Source of the DNA: Psychrobacter pygoscelis
Lineage (GTDB): Bacteria; Pseudomonadota; Gammaproteobacteria; Pseudomonadales; Moraxellaceae
Reading direction: 5' to 3'
Length of the DNA: 64,000 bases
Assembly (NCBI RefSeq): GCF_004335015.1
Contig: NZ_RQRU01000001.1
Location: forward strand, 310,001 to 374,000
A model generated the notes under the pieces. The model worked only from the letters and a program-made list of their open reading frames with translations, did no database searches and had not been told where the DNA came from. The translations under genes were made by a program, and so were the position numbers. Numbering within the stretch: position 1 is the stretch's first letter; each line of letters starts with the position of its first letter. Of this stretch, positions 21,223 through 29,305 are shown in pieces.

Positions 21223-21806
21223 TGATTCATCTCCATTGCTTGGTACATAGTGTTTTGCCATTCAGCTCCATTCCTGCTCTCGGTCACCATATTTTTGGAG
21301 TCGTTATCAAAAACGATCTTGAATTGCATTTGCTGCACAAGTCCGTTAATCACAGTAGTGTTTAGGTTCTTGGTTTTCTTGCGCTCAGCTAAGCCCTTGC
21401 CATGCAGTGAGCCAACGGCCTTGTCGTAATCTTCTTTAGCGCACCATTTATTTAATTCGTCTTGCAGTGACTCAGTGTGACTTTCTAACTCTAACCATCG
21501 CTTGACAACTGCGTTTCTTAACTTGATGCTATAGCCAGTTATTAGCGTGAAGGTCAGTTCTTTATCTAGTATGTATTCGACTTGCTTGCGATTTTTATTA
21601 TCAAAATAGATAGAACCAAATCTGGATTTATCTAAATTAAGCTCTTTAAACATCGCTAAAACATCTCGGTTAACGTGATAAAGCTTCTTGCCCGTAAGAC
21701 CTGCAATCTCTCGACTCGTCATTTGAGTAGTCTGGTCTTGTAATATTGGTAAATTCATAGTAATATCTCGTTCGTGAGTTAATTTGTTTTCAATAGATTG
21801 ATTCAT
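21219..21806 (-). CDS. Rha-like phage regulatory protein
   Basis: Up to 195 residues; the core begins MTSREIAGLTGKKLYHVNRD, so the ATG at 21758 may be the true start. It contains RKQVEYILDKELTFTLITGYSIKLRNAVVKRWLELE, the Rha/antirepressor pattern, then a different C-terminal half (FKIVFDNDSKNMVTESRNGAEWQ). It is the first gene after the CII operon and overlaps the O-like gene, so it is an early regulator. A second Rha-like gene is at 3085. Confidence 0.75.
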   Translation of the reverse strand: MNQSIENKLTHERDITMNLPILQDQTTQMTSREIAGLTGKKLYHVNRDVLAMFKELNLDKSRFGSIYFDNKNRKQVEYILDKELTFTLITGYSIKLRNAVVKRWLELESHTESLQDELNKWCAKEDYDKAVGSLHGKGLAERKKTKNLNTTVINGLVQQMQFKIVFDNDSKNMVTESRNGAEWQNTMYQAMEMNQ

Positions 21807-21847
21807 GATTTGATATCTCTTGTAAGTTTGTATTCGAAAGAATTACT

Positions 21848-21882
21848 AAGCCCCAATCAGTCGCCACTGATCGGGGTTTTTC
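21848..21882. terminator. Hairpin with terminator look between the CII unit and the Rha gene
   Basis: CCCC-ATCAGT-CGCC-ACTGAT-GGGG followed by five T on the plus strand; the minus strand has no T run. It may act as a partial terminator or pause between early genes. Confidence 0.4.
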
Positions 21883-21941
21883 TATTTCTTGAGTATGTAA
21901 TACCCCTTCCTGCCCTCTTTAGACTTAACTGTTTCAATCAC
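21882..21941 (-). CDS. Tiny 19-residue ORF
   Basis: GTG at 21941 after GGAGGGAG encodes IETVKSKEGRKGYYILKK and stops at TAG. It overlaps the previous tiny ORF. The strong ribosome site argues for translation; function unknown. Confidence 0.35.
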   Translation of the reverse strand: MIETVKSKEGRKGYYILKK

Positions 21942-22068
21942 CACTCCCTCCTTGATTTTCTATCCGCTCAAATTCTCTCTTGATTGCCGCATCGTCGCCT
22001 GTCACTTCGCAAGGTCGTTCGTGGCAACATCTGTTATCTGTTAAGTTTGGACAGTCACTACAGCTCAT
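21934..22068 (-). CDS. Small cysteine-rich phage protein
   Basis: A 44-residue ORF (MSCSDCPNLTDNRCCHERPC and on) whose ATG overlaps the CII-like gene's TGA and follows AAGGAG. CxxC, CC and C residues in the first 20 positions suggest a zinc-binding knuckle. Family not recognised. Confidence 0.5.
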   Translation of the reverse strand: MSCSDCPNLTDNRCCHERPCEVTGDDAAIKREFERIENQGGSGD

Positions 22069-22418
22069 AATTTGCTCCTTGGTTGATAAGTGCCCTCGGC
22101 TATTTGCATTGCAGCGTCATCGTGGAAAAAGTCATCGACTTGCTCTAGCCGCTGAAAATTGTCTTTAGCCAAGCGGAATAAAATATCTATTTTTTGTTCG
22201 TTGTAGCATTTCATGTTTGCCGGTACGACCTTAAGACCAATAGCTGCCATCAGGTTGCAAACGGTTGCAAGGTGATGTTCTTTAAGGCGTGACACGGTGC
22301 TGCTGTCAACTCCAATGGCTTCCGCTATCTCTTTTTGGCAACCTTTGTCAACTGCCTGCAATATTTGCGTTTGCATATTGCGTGACCATGCAATTTGTTC
22401 GGGTGATAATGATTTCAT
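22065..22418 (-). CDS. CII-like transcriptional activator
   Basis: A 117-residue protein. QILQAVDKGCQKEIAEAIGVDSSTVSRLKEHHLATVCNLMAAIGLKVVP is the HTH and helix pattern of lambda CII. CII activates establishment of the repressor. The gene follows cro by three bases, the lambda cro-cII order, and is transcribed from pR. Confidence 0.8.
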   Translation of the reverse strand: MKSLSPEQIAWSRNMQTQILQAVDKGCQKEIAEAIGVDSSTVSRLKEHHLATVCNLMAAIGLKVVPANMKCYNEQKIDILFRLAKDNFQRLEQVDDFFHDDAAMQIAEGTYQPRSKL

Positions 22419-22421
22419 GGT

Positions 22422-22658
22422 TTAGGTTTCCTCTAATCTTGGTTGGCTGATTAGTCGAGTAACTGCTTCTAAATCTGGTTTAGTGCGAAAAACCGCCTTG
22501 ACTTCGAACGCTGTGTAGTCTTCTCCGTCTTTAACAATGAAAATATTTCTTTTATTTACATTTGCTTGCCATACAGCGCCCTGAGTTACTCCTAATAGCC
22601 CTGCCATTTCATCTTGATTGCGCTGTTTGACAGCGACGTGTAAAGGGATTATGTCCAT
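22422..22658 (-). CDS. Cro-like repressor
   Basis: A 78-residue protein with a Cro-type HTH: VAVKQRNQDEMAGLLGVTQGAVWQANVNKRNIFIV. It starts the rightward early operon, divergent from the CI gene, with three operators between. The role is to turn down the repressor gene during lytic growth; inferred from family and position. Confidence 0.85.
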   Translation of the reverse strand: MDIIPLHVAVKQRNQDEMAGLLGVTQGAVWQANVNKRNIFIVKDGEDYTAFEVKAVFRTKPDLEAVTRLISQPRLEET

Positions 22659-22689
22659 ATTTGAGTCTCTTTAATATCATTGTTAATTA

Positions 22690-22759
22690 ATAATAGCATT
22701 GCTATTTATTAAAAGCAATAGCAGTGGTATTTGTATTAATAGCATTACTATTACAAAAT
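22690..22759. promoter_or_regulatory. Divergent pR/pRM region with three operators
   Basis: Operators: TAATAGCATTGCTATTT (22691 to 22707), CAATAGCAGTGGTATTT (22716 to 22732) and TAATAGCATTACTATTA (22737 to 22753). pR on the minus strand: -35 TTGCTT (22713 to 22718), 17-base spacer, -10 TATTAT (22690 to 22695). pRM on the plus strand: -35 TTGTAT (22731 to 22736), spacer equal to the third operator, -10 CAAAAT (22754 to 22759). Confidence 0.8.
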
Positions 22760-22783
22760 AGCGCAAAACTATTTGAGGTATTT

Positions 22784-23491
22784 ATGACAAAGCGCAATAT
22801 AACGCCAGAGCAAAAACAAGATGCCGCTAGGTTAAAAGCTATCTATGAAAGCACAAAGAATGAGTACAAGGCTCAAGGCAAGCCATTGAGTCAAGAAATC
22901 ATTGCTCATCATTTCAACTGGACGCAGGGCGCAGTCGGACACTATTTAAACGGAAAGATCGCATTGAATTTAGATGCGGCTATTAAATTTGCTGAATTTT
23001 TCGATGTGCCAGTCGCAGACTTTTCGCCAAGCTTAGCAAGGCAGCTTGGCGGCGATAATTTTGATGTGGTTGGTGTATCTAACTTTAAAAAGGCGCCAAT
23101 ATTGAACTACGTACAAGCAGGTAACTTTCGAGAATACTTTGATGACGCAATCGTGGAAGAAGGATATCCTTACGATGCTGGAGAGCACGGAGAATATTGT
23201 TTCTGGGTTAGAATTGAGGGAGACAGTATGGAGCCGGATTTCAAGAGCGGAGACATGGTGTTAATAAACACTGACCGGCAACCGGTTGCTGGCAACTGTG
23301 TGATTGCTCTTAAAGATGGTTGTAAAGAGACAACTTTTAAGAGATGGAGACCGCGCGGATTTGACGAAAAAACCGGAACGGAATACTTTCAGCTTGTACC
23401 CTCCAATGAAAACTACCCTATTATAGATAGTAGATTTACTCCCTTCAGTGTATGTGGAGTGGCTGTAAATCACTCTAAATCATTAGTCTAG
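22784..23491 (+). CDS. CI-like repressor with S24 self-cleavage domain
   Basis: A 235-residue protein; ATG at 22784 follows GAGG, so the upstream ATG in the operator region is rejected. Residues about 35 to 70 are an HTH (SQEIIAHHFNWTQGAVGHYLNGK). The C-terminal half is a LexA/S24 domain: cleavage site Ala-Gly near 112, catalytic Ser in EGDSMEPDF (about 148) and Lys in TTFKRW (about 186). It keeps lysogeny and should be cleaved after DNA damage with RecA. Confidence 0.93.
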   Translation: MTKRNITPEQKQDAARLKAIYESTKNEYKAQGKPLSQEIIAHHFNWTQGAVGHYLNGKIALNLDAAIKFAEFFDVPVADFSPSLARQLGGDNFDVVGVSNFKKAPILNYVQAGNFREYFDDAIVEEGYPYDAGEHGEYCFWVRIEGDSMEPDFKSGDMVLINTDRQPVAGNCVIALKDGCKETTFKRWRPRGFDEKTGTEYFQLVPSNENYPIIDSRFTPFSVCGVAVNHSKSLV

Positions 23492-23513
23492 CAACTTACC
23501 TAATTATCAGCAC

Positions 23514-23537
23514 AACCGCCCTCGTGGCGGTTTTTTT
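23514..23537 (+). terminator. Intrinsic terminator after the CI gene
   Basis: AACCGCC-CTCGT-GGCGGTT followed by more T on the plus strand. Confidence 0.85.
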
Positions 23538-23587
23538 GTGCCTGAATTAAGCCTTTTTAATACCAATAATATTTATTTTACAAAAAT

Positions 23588-23629
23588 AATAGCTCAGCTA
23601 TTGACTTGCATTAATAGCATTGCTATTAT
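23588..23629 (+). promoter_or_regulatory. pL-like early promoter with two operators
   Basis: Operators AATAGCTCAGCTATT (23588 to 23602) and TAATAGCATTGCTATTA (23612 to 23628, a perfect palindrome matching the pR and pRM sites). -35 TTGACT (23601 to 23606), 17-base spacer, -10 TATTAT (23624 to 23629). The operators overlap both promoter boxes, so CI should shut it off. Confidence 0.82.
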
Positions 23630-23770
23630 TAACTCATCAAATAAACAAACGGCAAGCGACGAGCTACCGATTAATTATTTAACGTCGTGAATTGAACGAG
23701 AGTTATTAAGTTATAGGCGATTCAATGAGTCGTCTATGCCGTGATAACTGAATTTAATTAAGGAGGTCTT

Positions 23771-23875
23771 ATGACTGATTTGGAAATTGAGCTACTAAAA
23801 GAGCAGCTCGAACATGAGCAAGCTGGAGATGAAAATTATGAATATTGTAGCTGTGACAAGGACATTAAATTTTAA
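23771..23875 (+). CDS. Tiny acidic phage peptide (34 residues)
   Basis: ATG at 23771 follows a near-perfect AAGGAGGTCTT. The peptide (MTDLEIELLKEQLEHEQAGD and on) is acidic and helical, ending with CSCDKDIKF. It is the first ORF after the pL leader, the place of the lambda N gene, but it is acidic and so is not an N-type RNA binder. Function unknown. Confidence 0.5.
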   Translation: MTDLEIELLKEQLEHEQAGDENYEYCSCDKDIKF

Positions 23876-23883
23876 ACATAAAA

Positions 23884-23918
23884 AAAGCCCCTGAACTTTG
23901 GACGGCAAAGGGGCTTTA
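23884..23918. terminator. Hairpin after the first pL gene
   Basis: AAAGCCCCT and AGGGGCTTT form a nine-pair stem. The T run is longer on the minus strand, so on the plus strand this may be a weak terminator or an attenuator in front of the rest of the pL operon. Confidence 0.45.
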
Positions 23919-23941
23919 CTCACATAAGCGAGGATTAAATT

Positions 23942-24268
23942 ATGACGCAAGTTATCGGAAAAGTAAAGGTTGAAAATTATAGCTGCTCTAAACCTTGGGT
24001 TAGCTGCGGCGGACGAGATGTTGAGCTGAAAATCGACATTAATGATAGCGAACACTTAGGTATCAACGTCGAATGCGGCTGGGATAACTACCGTGCAGAA
24101 GTAGAAATTAAAGACATTACTGCTACTTGCTTTGATGGTGATGACAACGAGCTTGCTACTGAGGATATCGACTTAGAATCATTAGTTGATGACATTTTTA
24201 GCAAGTACGACACGTATGAGCAAGTCGAGCGCGCAATGATTGCAGCTTATCACAGTGACTACGCATGA
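23942..24268 (+). CDS. Hypothetical phage early protein
   Basis: A 108-residue acidic protein (MTQVIGKVKVENYSCSKPWV and on, to AMIAAYHSDYA). The first two thirds look beta-rich (VELKIDIND, RAEVEIKDITATCF) and the end helical. Family not recognised. It is followed after 10 bases by the next gene of the pL operon. Confidence 0.6.
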   Translation: MTQVIGKVKVENYSCSKPWVSCGGRDVELKIDINDSEHLGINVECGWDNYRAEVEIKDITATCFDGDDNELATEDIDLESLVDDIFSKYDTYEQVERAMIAAYHSDYA

Positions 24269-24278
24269 GGAGAACGTC

Positions 24279-24539
24279 ATGGAAACAGTATCAATTAACA
24301 GTAAATCAGGCATGGCGTTTTTGTCTTATACGTTACACGAGACGCCTCACGGTAGTGAGTTCGCGATATTACATAAGGTCGAGCTTGGTCATAGCAACTG
24401 TGTAGAGCTGCCGCTTACGGACTGGATGGACATTGAGTTTTATCAAAATCTACTCAGGGAGACCGTCGGCTTAGATATCTACGGAACAGAGCTAGACGCT
24501 CTAGTACATGAATCAGAATGGAGGGAGGTAGCGGCATGA
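24279..24539 (+). CDS. Hypothetical phage early protein
   Basis: An 86-residue protein (METVSINSKSGMAFLSYTLH and on). ATG at 24279 follows GAGGAGAACGTC, so the longer reading into the previous gene is rejected. Family not recognised. It overlaps the start of the zinc-finger gene by four bases. Confidence 0.55.
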   Translation: METVSINSKSGMAFLSYTLHETPHGSEFAILHKVELGHSNCVELPLTDWMDIEFYQNLLRETVGLDIYGTELDALVHESEWREVAA

Positions 24540-24961
24540 ATACTAGAAAAATACATTGCTGCGGCTGTGATGGTGAGGTTAATGCAAGACTGACAGACGG
24601 CAAAGAGATTTACCCTCATCGAGGTGATTTATACAGTTTGAAATTTTGGAAATGTGACACCTGCGGCAACCATGTTGGCTGTCACCGAAATGGCAAGAAG
24701 GCTAAGCCACTTGGCGTGATTGCTACGCCCGAAATCAAACAGCTGAGAATGCAGATACATAGGAAGCTAGATCCGATTTGGCAACAGGGAGCAATAAGCC
24801 GAAAGTCTTTATATGAGGCATTAACTCAACACATGGGGTTTAAGTATCACACCGCTGATATTAAGACGGAAGAGGATGCAAAAAAAGTGCTCGCAAAACT
24901 CGAATATTTAGAGCAGTGGGCGGTTAAAAACCGCGGCTTCAAAATTGGAGACAGAGCATGA
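24536..24961 (+). CDS. Zinc-finger protein, DUF3268-like
   Basis: A 141-residue protein. CCGCDGEVNARLTDGKEIYP then FWKCDTCGNHVGCHRN gives two cysteine pairs for one zinc ribbon, and PLGVIATPEIKQLRMQIHRKLDPIW follows, as in DUF3268 phage proteins. ATG at 24536 follows GGAGG. Probably DNA- or nucleotide-associated; role unknown. Confidence 0.7.
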   Translation: MNTRKIHCCGCDGEVNARLTDGKEIYPHRGDLYSLKFWKCDTCGNHVGCHRNGKKAKPLGVIATPEIKQLRMQIHRKLDPIWQQGAISRKSLYEALTQHMGFKYHTADIKTEEDAKKVLAKLEYLEQWAVKNRGFKIGDRA

Positions 24962-25200
24962 GCAAGGATGAGCTAATACAAGAGCTACTGGGCGCTGTAG
25001 AGCAAATCATAGTCGGTCTTATGTGTGTTGGCGTAATACTTATTGTTTGCGCTATTACAGGCTGTCACAAGCCCGTACTGACTCAACTAGACAGAGATAT
25101 AGCAACATCAACTATCGAGCCGCTAGAGAACTTTAGAGCGGCTAATAAACACGCTAATGAGTTTTTGGCAGCAAATCGGAGGGATGGAGATTATGAATAA
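24958..25200 (+). CDS. Small membrane protein, possible lipoprotein
   Basis: An 80-residue protein with one hydrophobic segment at about 17 to 35 (IIVGLMCVGVILIVCAITGC). The final AITGC resembles a lipobox, though the long N-terminal region before it is unusual. It overlaps the previous gene by four bases. A role in superinfection exclusion is conceivable; the sequence does not show it. Confidence 0.5.
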   Translation: MSKDELIQELLGAVEQIIVGLMCVGVILIVCAITGCHKPVLTQLDRDIATSTIEPLENFRAANKHANEFLAANRRDGDYE

Positions 25201-26095
25201 GATTACTAAAAAGCTTTTGTTAGAAGAAATTAACAAAATAAATCAGCGCTTGAACGACCAAGACAGAATGATAACCGAGCTTAATCATGCTCTGCCGGAC
25301 CCTGATTTTGATGCTAAGTGCGAAGAACAATTTAAAGCTGATTGCGAATCGCTCGATAGACATGCTGTGCGACTAGGGTTAGCTAAGACTGAGCTTAAGA
25401 AGCTAGACCAGTCGGTGTTTGATGGTCAAGACGAGAAATATCAGTGGGCTGCTGTTGGCGCTGATGGAGCTGTGTATTTATATACTTATCAACCTACTAG
25501 GACAGCTTTAAATATAAGCGACGAAGCTCAAAAACGTTTTGAGAATAAAGAGGTCATAAGAGTGAGTAGTGGTGGCTACGATACTAGCAACTGGCAAAAC
25601 TCACTTATTAAACGTGAGACTGCTAAACCCAAGCTTGACATCAAAGTCGGCGACAAGATTGTTTGCACGAAAGGACTTAATCTTACTTATAGAGAAATAA
25701 AACAAGGTGATGTTTATACAGTTACTAGGTTGCCTAACCCTGACTTTACAGCTGAAAGCAATGGTCGTGAGCTGTGGTTTGATTTTGTAGATGATGAGAT
25801 TCGTTGCATATTCACCAAAAAAGACTACGCAGTCTTTGAAAAGCTTGAAGAAAAGCCGCTGACTGCTAGTGAGATTGCTTTGGCTTGGCTCGGAAAGCAG
25901 AGGTACATATTAGGTAAGGTGAGTGATGATTCGGAGGATGAAGCGCGCGAGTGTAGCCTTTTGAAAGTTGTATCTCGATCGGGGCGCGCGTCTTATCCTT
26001 TTAAGATGGGAGGCTATGTCGCAAAAACTTTGAGCTTTACGTATTGCGTCCCTTACGACTGCAACGGCAATGAGATTACAGAGCTGCCCGAATAA
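25193..26095 (+). CDS. Hypothetical phage protein
   Basis: A 300-residue protein starting MNKITKKLLLEEINKINQRL, chosen because GGAGGG lies nine bases upstream. N-terminal coiled coil, then a beta-rich middle (KYQWAAVGADGAVYLYTYQPTR, KLDIKVGDKIVCTKGLNLTY) that may be an SH3-like fold, and a C-terminal part with KVVSRSGRASYPF. No family recognised. It lies directly upstream of RecT. Confidence 0.55.
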   Translation: MNKITKKLLLEEINKINQRLNDQDRMITELNHALPDPDFDAKCEEQFKADCESLDRHAVRLGLAKTELKKLDQSVFDGQDEKYQWAAVGADGAVYLYTYQPTRTALNISDEAQKRFENKEVIRVSSGGYDTSNWQNSLIKRETAKPKLDIKVGDKIVCTKGLNLTYREIKQGDVYTVTRLPNPDFTAESNGRELWFDFVDDEIRCIFTKKDYAVFEKLEEKPLTASEIALAWLGKQRYILGKVSDDSEDEARECSLLKVVSRSGRASYPFKMGGYVAKTLSFTYCVPYDCNGNEITELPE

Positions 26096-26109
26096 TAAGG
26101 AATAAAACT

Positions 26110-27012
26110 ATGAGCAACGTAACTATAAGAGACTTTTTTAAAAGCAGTGGAGTTCAGAACAGATTTAATGAGCTACTTGGAAAAAACGCTGCAAGTTTTA
26201 CGACAAGCGTTTTACAGATTGTGAACAGCAATAACAAATTATCAAATGCTGACCCACATACCTTGCTAAGCGCTGCAATGATGGCAGCAACCCTAAATCT
26301 GCCAGTCAATCAGAATTTGGGATTTGCGTACATTATTCCTTATGAGAAAAGTCAAGGTAAAAATCCTGACGGGTCTTGGAAGCCTAAAATTGTTGAGGCT
26401 CAATTTCAACTTGGCTATAAGGGCTTTATTCAACTGGCTCAGCGGTCAGGACAGTTTAAGCGTATTAACGCTTGCGCTACTTACTCAGAAGACACCGAGC
26501 AAAGTGTATATGAACGCCTAACCTCTTTTTTGCCCAAGCCGCCGCAGGGAGAAATAACTGGTTATATAGCTTACTTTCAATTGCTTAACGGCTTTGAAGC
26601 TCATTTGGCAATGTCACTTGATGAAATAAAGCAACATGCCAAGAAATACAGCAAGTCTTATAAATACGGAAGCGGAGTATGGGCTGACAACTTTGAAGCA
26701 ATGGCTCAAAAGACAGTTATCAAACTACTATTGAGCAAGCAAGCACCTTTGTCAATTGATGCGCCATTAGCCCAAGCAGTGCAGGCAGACCAAGCGGTTA
26801 TACGTGATGTCGATGGTCAAACATCGTTTGAATATGCAGACAATCAGCCCGAACCTGCGCTTATACAGATGGATATATCTAATGACCCACAGATATATAA
26901 CAACGTCATCAACTCAATCAAAGGTGGTGACTTGGACAAGGTTGATGTGCTAAGAGGTAAAGCAGGTTACATACTTAGCGAGCAACAAAGATCGGAGATA
27001 TCAGCGCTATGA
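26110..27012 (+). CDS. recT: RecT-family single-strand annealing protein
   Basis: A 300-residue protein with the RecT pattern: PHTLLSAAMMAATLNLPVNQNLGFAYIIPY, EAQFQLGYKGFIQLAQRSGQFKRI, YFQLLNGFEAHLAMSLDEIKQHAKKYS and WADNFEAMAQKTVIKLLLSK. It anneals complementary strands during phage recombination. It is coupled by a four-base overlap to the YqaJ-type exonuclease, which makes its substrate. Confidence 0.93.
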   Translation: MSNVTIRDFFKSSGVQNRFNELLGKNAASFTTSVLQIVNSNNKLSNADPHTLLSAAMMAATLNLPVNQNLGFAYIIPYEKSQGKNPDGSWKPKIVEAQFQLGYKGFIQLAQRSGQFKRINACATYSEDTEQSVYERLTSFLPKPPQGEITGYIAYFQLLNGFEAHLAMSLDEIKQHAKKYSKSYKYGSGVWADNFEAMAQKTVIKLLLSKQAPLSIDAPLAQAVQADQAVIRDVDGQTSFEYADNQPEPALIQMDISNDPQIYNNVINSIKGGDLDKVDVLRGKAGYILSEQQRSEISAL

Positions 27013-27665
27013 AATTCAAATGCAGGGCAAGCCGACTAGGTGACTTTATGACCGGCTCAAAGAAAAAAGGTGAGCTTGGCGAAACTTGTAAAAAAGTGAT
27101 TTTAGATGCAGTGCTGCTAGACGCCTTGGGCTATCGGAAAGAGCTTGATGCTAAGCAAATTCAAAAAGGCTTGATGCTTGAAGACGATGCTATCAAGGCG
27201 GTTAGCTTACTTAAAGCAGTTGTCCTTACTAAAAACAAAGCGCGTCGAGAAAACGAGTGGTTTACTGGTGAGTGCGACTTACTAACCAAGGATAGCATCA
27301 GGGATACTAAGTGCAGCTGGTCAATTGATAGCTTCCCGTGGACGCAAAGCGACGCTGACAAAAAAGTCAAGGCGGCAGGTTACGATTGGCAAGGCTTAGT
27401 TTACATGGACTTATGGCAGCTTGAACAGCATTACGTTGATTTTGTCTTGCTACCCACCCCATCAGGCATACTTGGTTATAACGATGACCCTTATGACCAT
27501 ATTGAGCTAGTCAATCAAATACCACTGCAAAAGCGCATCCGATCTGTGTTTGTGCCTTTTGACAGCAACTTACTAGATTCAGCGAAAGAAAAGATTGAGT
27601 CGGATTTGGTGCAGGACTATTACCAAGAGCTTTATGAGCAAATAGCTACAGGAGAGGTAGCATGA
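27009..27665 (+). CDS. YqaJ-like phage exonuclease
   Basis: A 218-residue protein with a PD-(D/E)XK nuclease layout: GLMLEDDAIKAV near residue 53, ENEWFTGECDLL near 82 and DTKCSWS near 100, then YDWQGLVYMDLW. It chews 5' ends of double-stranded DNA to give the single strands used by RecT. The stop overlaps the start of the tiny SSB-tail-like ORF. Confidence 0.88.
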   Translation: MKFKCRASRLGDFMTGSKKKGELGETCKKVILDAVLLDALGYRKELDAKQIQKGLMLEDDAIKAVSLLKAVVLTKNKARRENEWFTGECDLLTKDSIRDTKCSWSIDSFPWTQSDADKKVKAAGYDWQGLVYMDLWQLEQHYVDFVLLPTPSGILGYNDDPYDHIELVNQIPLQKRIRSVFVPFDSNLLDSAKEKIESDLVQDYYQELYEQIATGEVA

Positions 27666-27736
27666 CAGACCCAAAACCCGACGAACCTCGCACTGACGAA
27701 GAAGTCGAAGAATACATAAACGATTTACCTTTTTAA
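27662..27736 (+). CDS. Tiny acidic peptide ending like an SSB tail
   Basis: ATG overlaps the exonuclease stop (ATGA) and follows GGAGAGGTAGC. The 24-residue product is TDPKPDEPRTDEEVEEYINDLPF after Met. Its last residues NDLPF resemble the acidic SSB C-terminus (here DDSIPF in the phage SSB). It lies between the RecT/exonuclease pair and the ssb gene. A role as a free SSB-tail mimic is inferred. Confidence 0.55.
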   Translation: MTDPKPDEPRTDEEVEEYINDLPF

Positions 27737-27750
27737 TTATGGAGAAAAGC

Positions 27751-28218
27751 ATGAAGTCTTTTATTAGAGAGAACACATATCGCACTACTCCTCTCGGTTG
27801 GGGCAATGGTTATGTTGTGATACCGAAAAGCAGCTCGTGGCATGGTGTTGAATATACGTCTATTCCGGTAGATGTGCATGGTGGTCTGACTTGGAGTAGT
27901 CTTGGCAGTGAGTTTGTCAATGATCCCGACTGTGTTGATGGTGATGCATGGATTATCGGATTTGACATCTGTCATCATGGTGACGATATCAACAATTGCA
28001 GCAAAAAATATGTCGAAGCTGAAACAGCTAGTCTGTTACAACAAATGCAAGAGCTGGATAAATTTGGTTTTGCCAAGTCACAAAGAGCGGTCATTTGCCC
28101 ACATTGTGGTGAAGCGCACAGTCTTGAACCTATAGACAGCATCTTTGTGGAGGTCGAGAAAAGAACGTGCTTAAAGTGTCATAAAGAATTTTATTGTGAA
28201 GTCAATGAGCAGGAGTAG
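27751..28218 (+). CDS. Hypothetical zinc-ribbon protein
   Basis: A 155-residue protein; ATG at 27751 follows GGAGAAAAGC. The C-terminal end has ICPHCGEAHSLEP and TCLKCHKEFYC, a clear zinc ribbon. The first 110 residues (TTPLGWGNGYVVIPKSSSWH, CVDGDAWIIGFDICHHGDD) are of unknown function. It sits between recombination genes and ssb. Confidence 0.6.
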   Translation: MKSFIRENTYRTTPLGWGNGYVVIPKSSSWHGVEYTSIPVDVHGGLTWSSLGSEFVNDPDCVDGDAWIIGFDICHHGDDINNCSKKYVEAETASLLQQMQELDKFGFAKSQRAVICPHCGEAHSLEPIDSIFVEVEKRTCLKCHKEFYCEVNEQE

Positions 28219-28227
28219 GAGTAATAC

Positions 28228-28665
28228 ATGAGTCATCAATTGGTAATTTTGGTCGGCAACTTGGGCAATGACCCTGAGGTACGACAGTTAAGCAATGGCG
28301 AGAGCGTAACAAATATCTCAGTAGCGACATCTGAGAAATGGAAGGACAAACAAGGCAATCCACAAGAACACACAGAATGGTGGCGAGTCAGCTTGTTTGG
28401 CGGTTTGGGCGGTGTAGCAGCCAAGTACCTACGCAAGGGAAGTCAAGTCTATATTGAGGGCACACAGCGCACCAACAAATACACTGATAAAAACGGCATT
28501 GAGCGCTATTCAACGAGTATCAAAGCGCACAAGATGCAGATGCTCGGCGAAGCTAGCAGTCAGAGCAATCGACAAGCGCCAAACGGTAATCAAAATTATC
28601 AGCCACAGCAGCAGTATCAACCTCAAAACAATATACCGCCTGCGGACGACTCAATTCCGTTTTAA
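28228..28665 (+). CDS. ssb: Single-stranded DNA-binding protein
   Basis: A 145-residue SSB: OB fold from [33 protein letters not shown], with EWWRVSLFG and [16 protein letters not shown], then a glutamine- and asparagine-rich linker and the tail DDSIPF. It covers single strands in replication and recruits partners by the tail. It is shorter than a typical host SSB, mostly in the linker. ATG follows AGGAGTAAT. Confidence 0.95.
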   Translation: MSHQLVILVGNLGNDPEVRQLSNGESVTNISVATSEKWKDKQGNPQEHTEWWRVSLFGGLGGVAAKYLRKGSQVYIEGTQRTNKYTDKNGIERYSTSIKAHKMQMLGEASSQSNRQAPNGNQNYQPQQQYQPQNNIPPADDSIPF

Positions 28666-28924
28666 CAAATAACCCATCCGCAGGGGCAATATGCGGACGC
28701 GTCAGGCTGTGAGTGATGCGACATGCAATAACCGCAGCAGTCTAGTGAGGTCGCCGGCAACAACTGAGCGTGTATCGACAAATGTTACACAATCGACCCG
28801 TGTCGTTTTTCTGCGCTAGCAATAGCGTGACTGAGACTAGACCGATTGACTCACGTAATGAGTCGCTTTACTTAAGCCAATTTTTAAGTTGGTTTAATTA
28901 AAGTTAACTGATGAGGATTGGATT

Positions 28925-29305
28925 ATGCGAGATATTAAGTTTAGAGCTTGGGACGAATATCAAAAAGTTATGATTAGTTGGAACAATATCAGCGAGCTTG
29001 AGAGATTGCATAGATTGCTGAATCTTGAGTATGTCAAGGTTATGCAGTACACAGGCCTCAAAGACAAAAACGGCGTTGAGATTTACGAGGGCGATATTGT
29101 TGAGTTTTCAAGCAACTGGGATTACCACATTTGCACGGTCTCATTTTGCGATTGCAAATTTGGATTTGATACAGAAATCAAGGGCGATCTTGGGATTAAT
29201 TATGATTGCGACCTTGTTTCATTTATTAATGGATCTGGCTGCGATGGCTACGTTGTTATCGGCAACATTCATCAGAACCCTGAACTTTTGGAGCGCAAGC
29301 CATGA
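28925..29305 (+). CDS. YopX-family phage protein
   Basis: A 126-residue protein with the YopX pattern MRDIKFRAWDEYQKVMI, VMQYTGLKDKNGVEIYEGDIVEF and GNIHQNPELLE. Function unknown; common in phages. The 28666 to 28924 gap before it has GC-rich inverted-repeat-like sequence and no convincing gene. Confidence 0.88.
   Translation: MRDIKFRAWDEYQKVMISWNNISELERLHRLLNLEYVKVMQYTGLKDKNGVEIYEGDIVEFSSNWDYHICTVSFCDCKFGFDTEIKGDLGINYDCDLVSFINGSGCDGYVVIGNIHQNPELLERKP

Noticed and set aside
22724..22783. Longer N-terminus for the CI repressor
   Set aside because: Those codons are operator and promoter DNA and give a hydrophobic stretch; ATG 22784 follows GAGG.
23771..23875. N-type antiterminator in the first pL gene
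   Set aside because: The peptide is acidic; N proteins have an arginine-rich RNA-binding motif, and I see no clear boxB-like hairpin.
28666..28924. Origin or small RNA in the gap before the YopX-like gene
   Set aside because: GC-rich inverted-repeat-like bits are present but no terminator, promoter pair or repeats strong enough to name.
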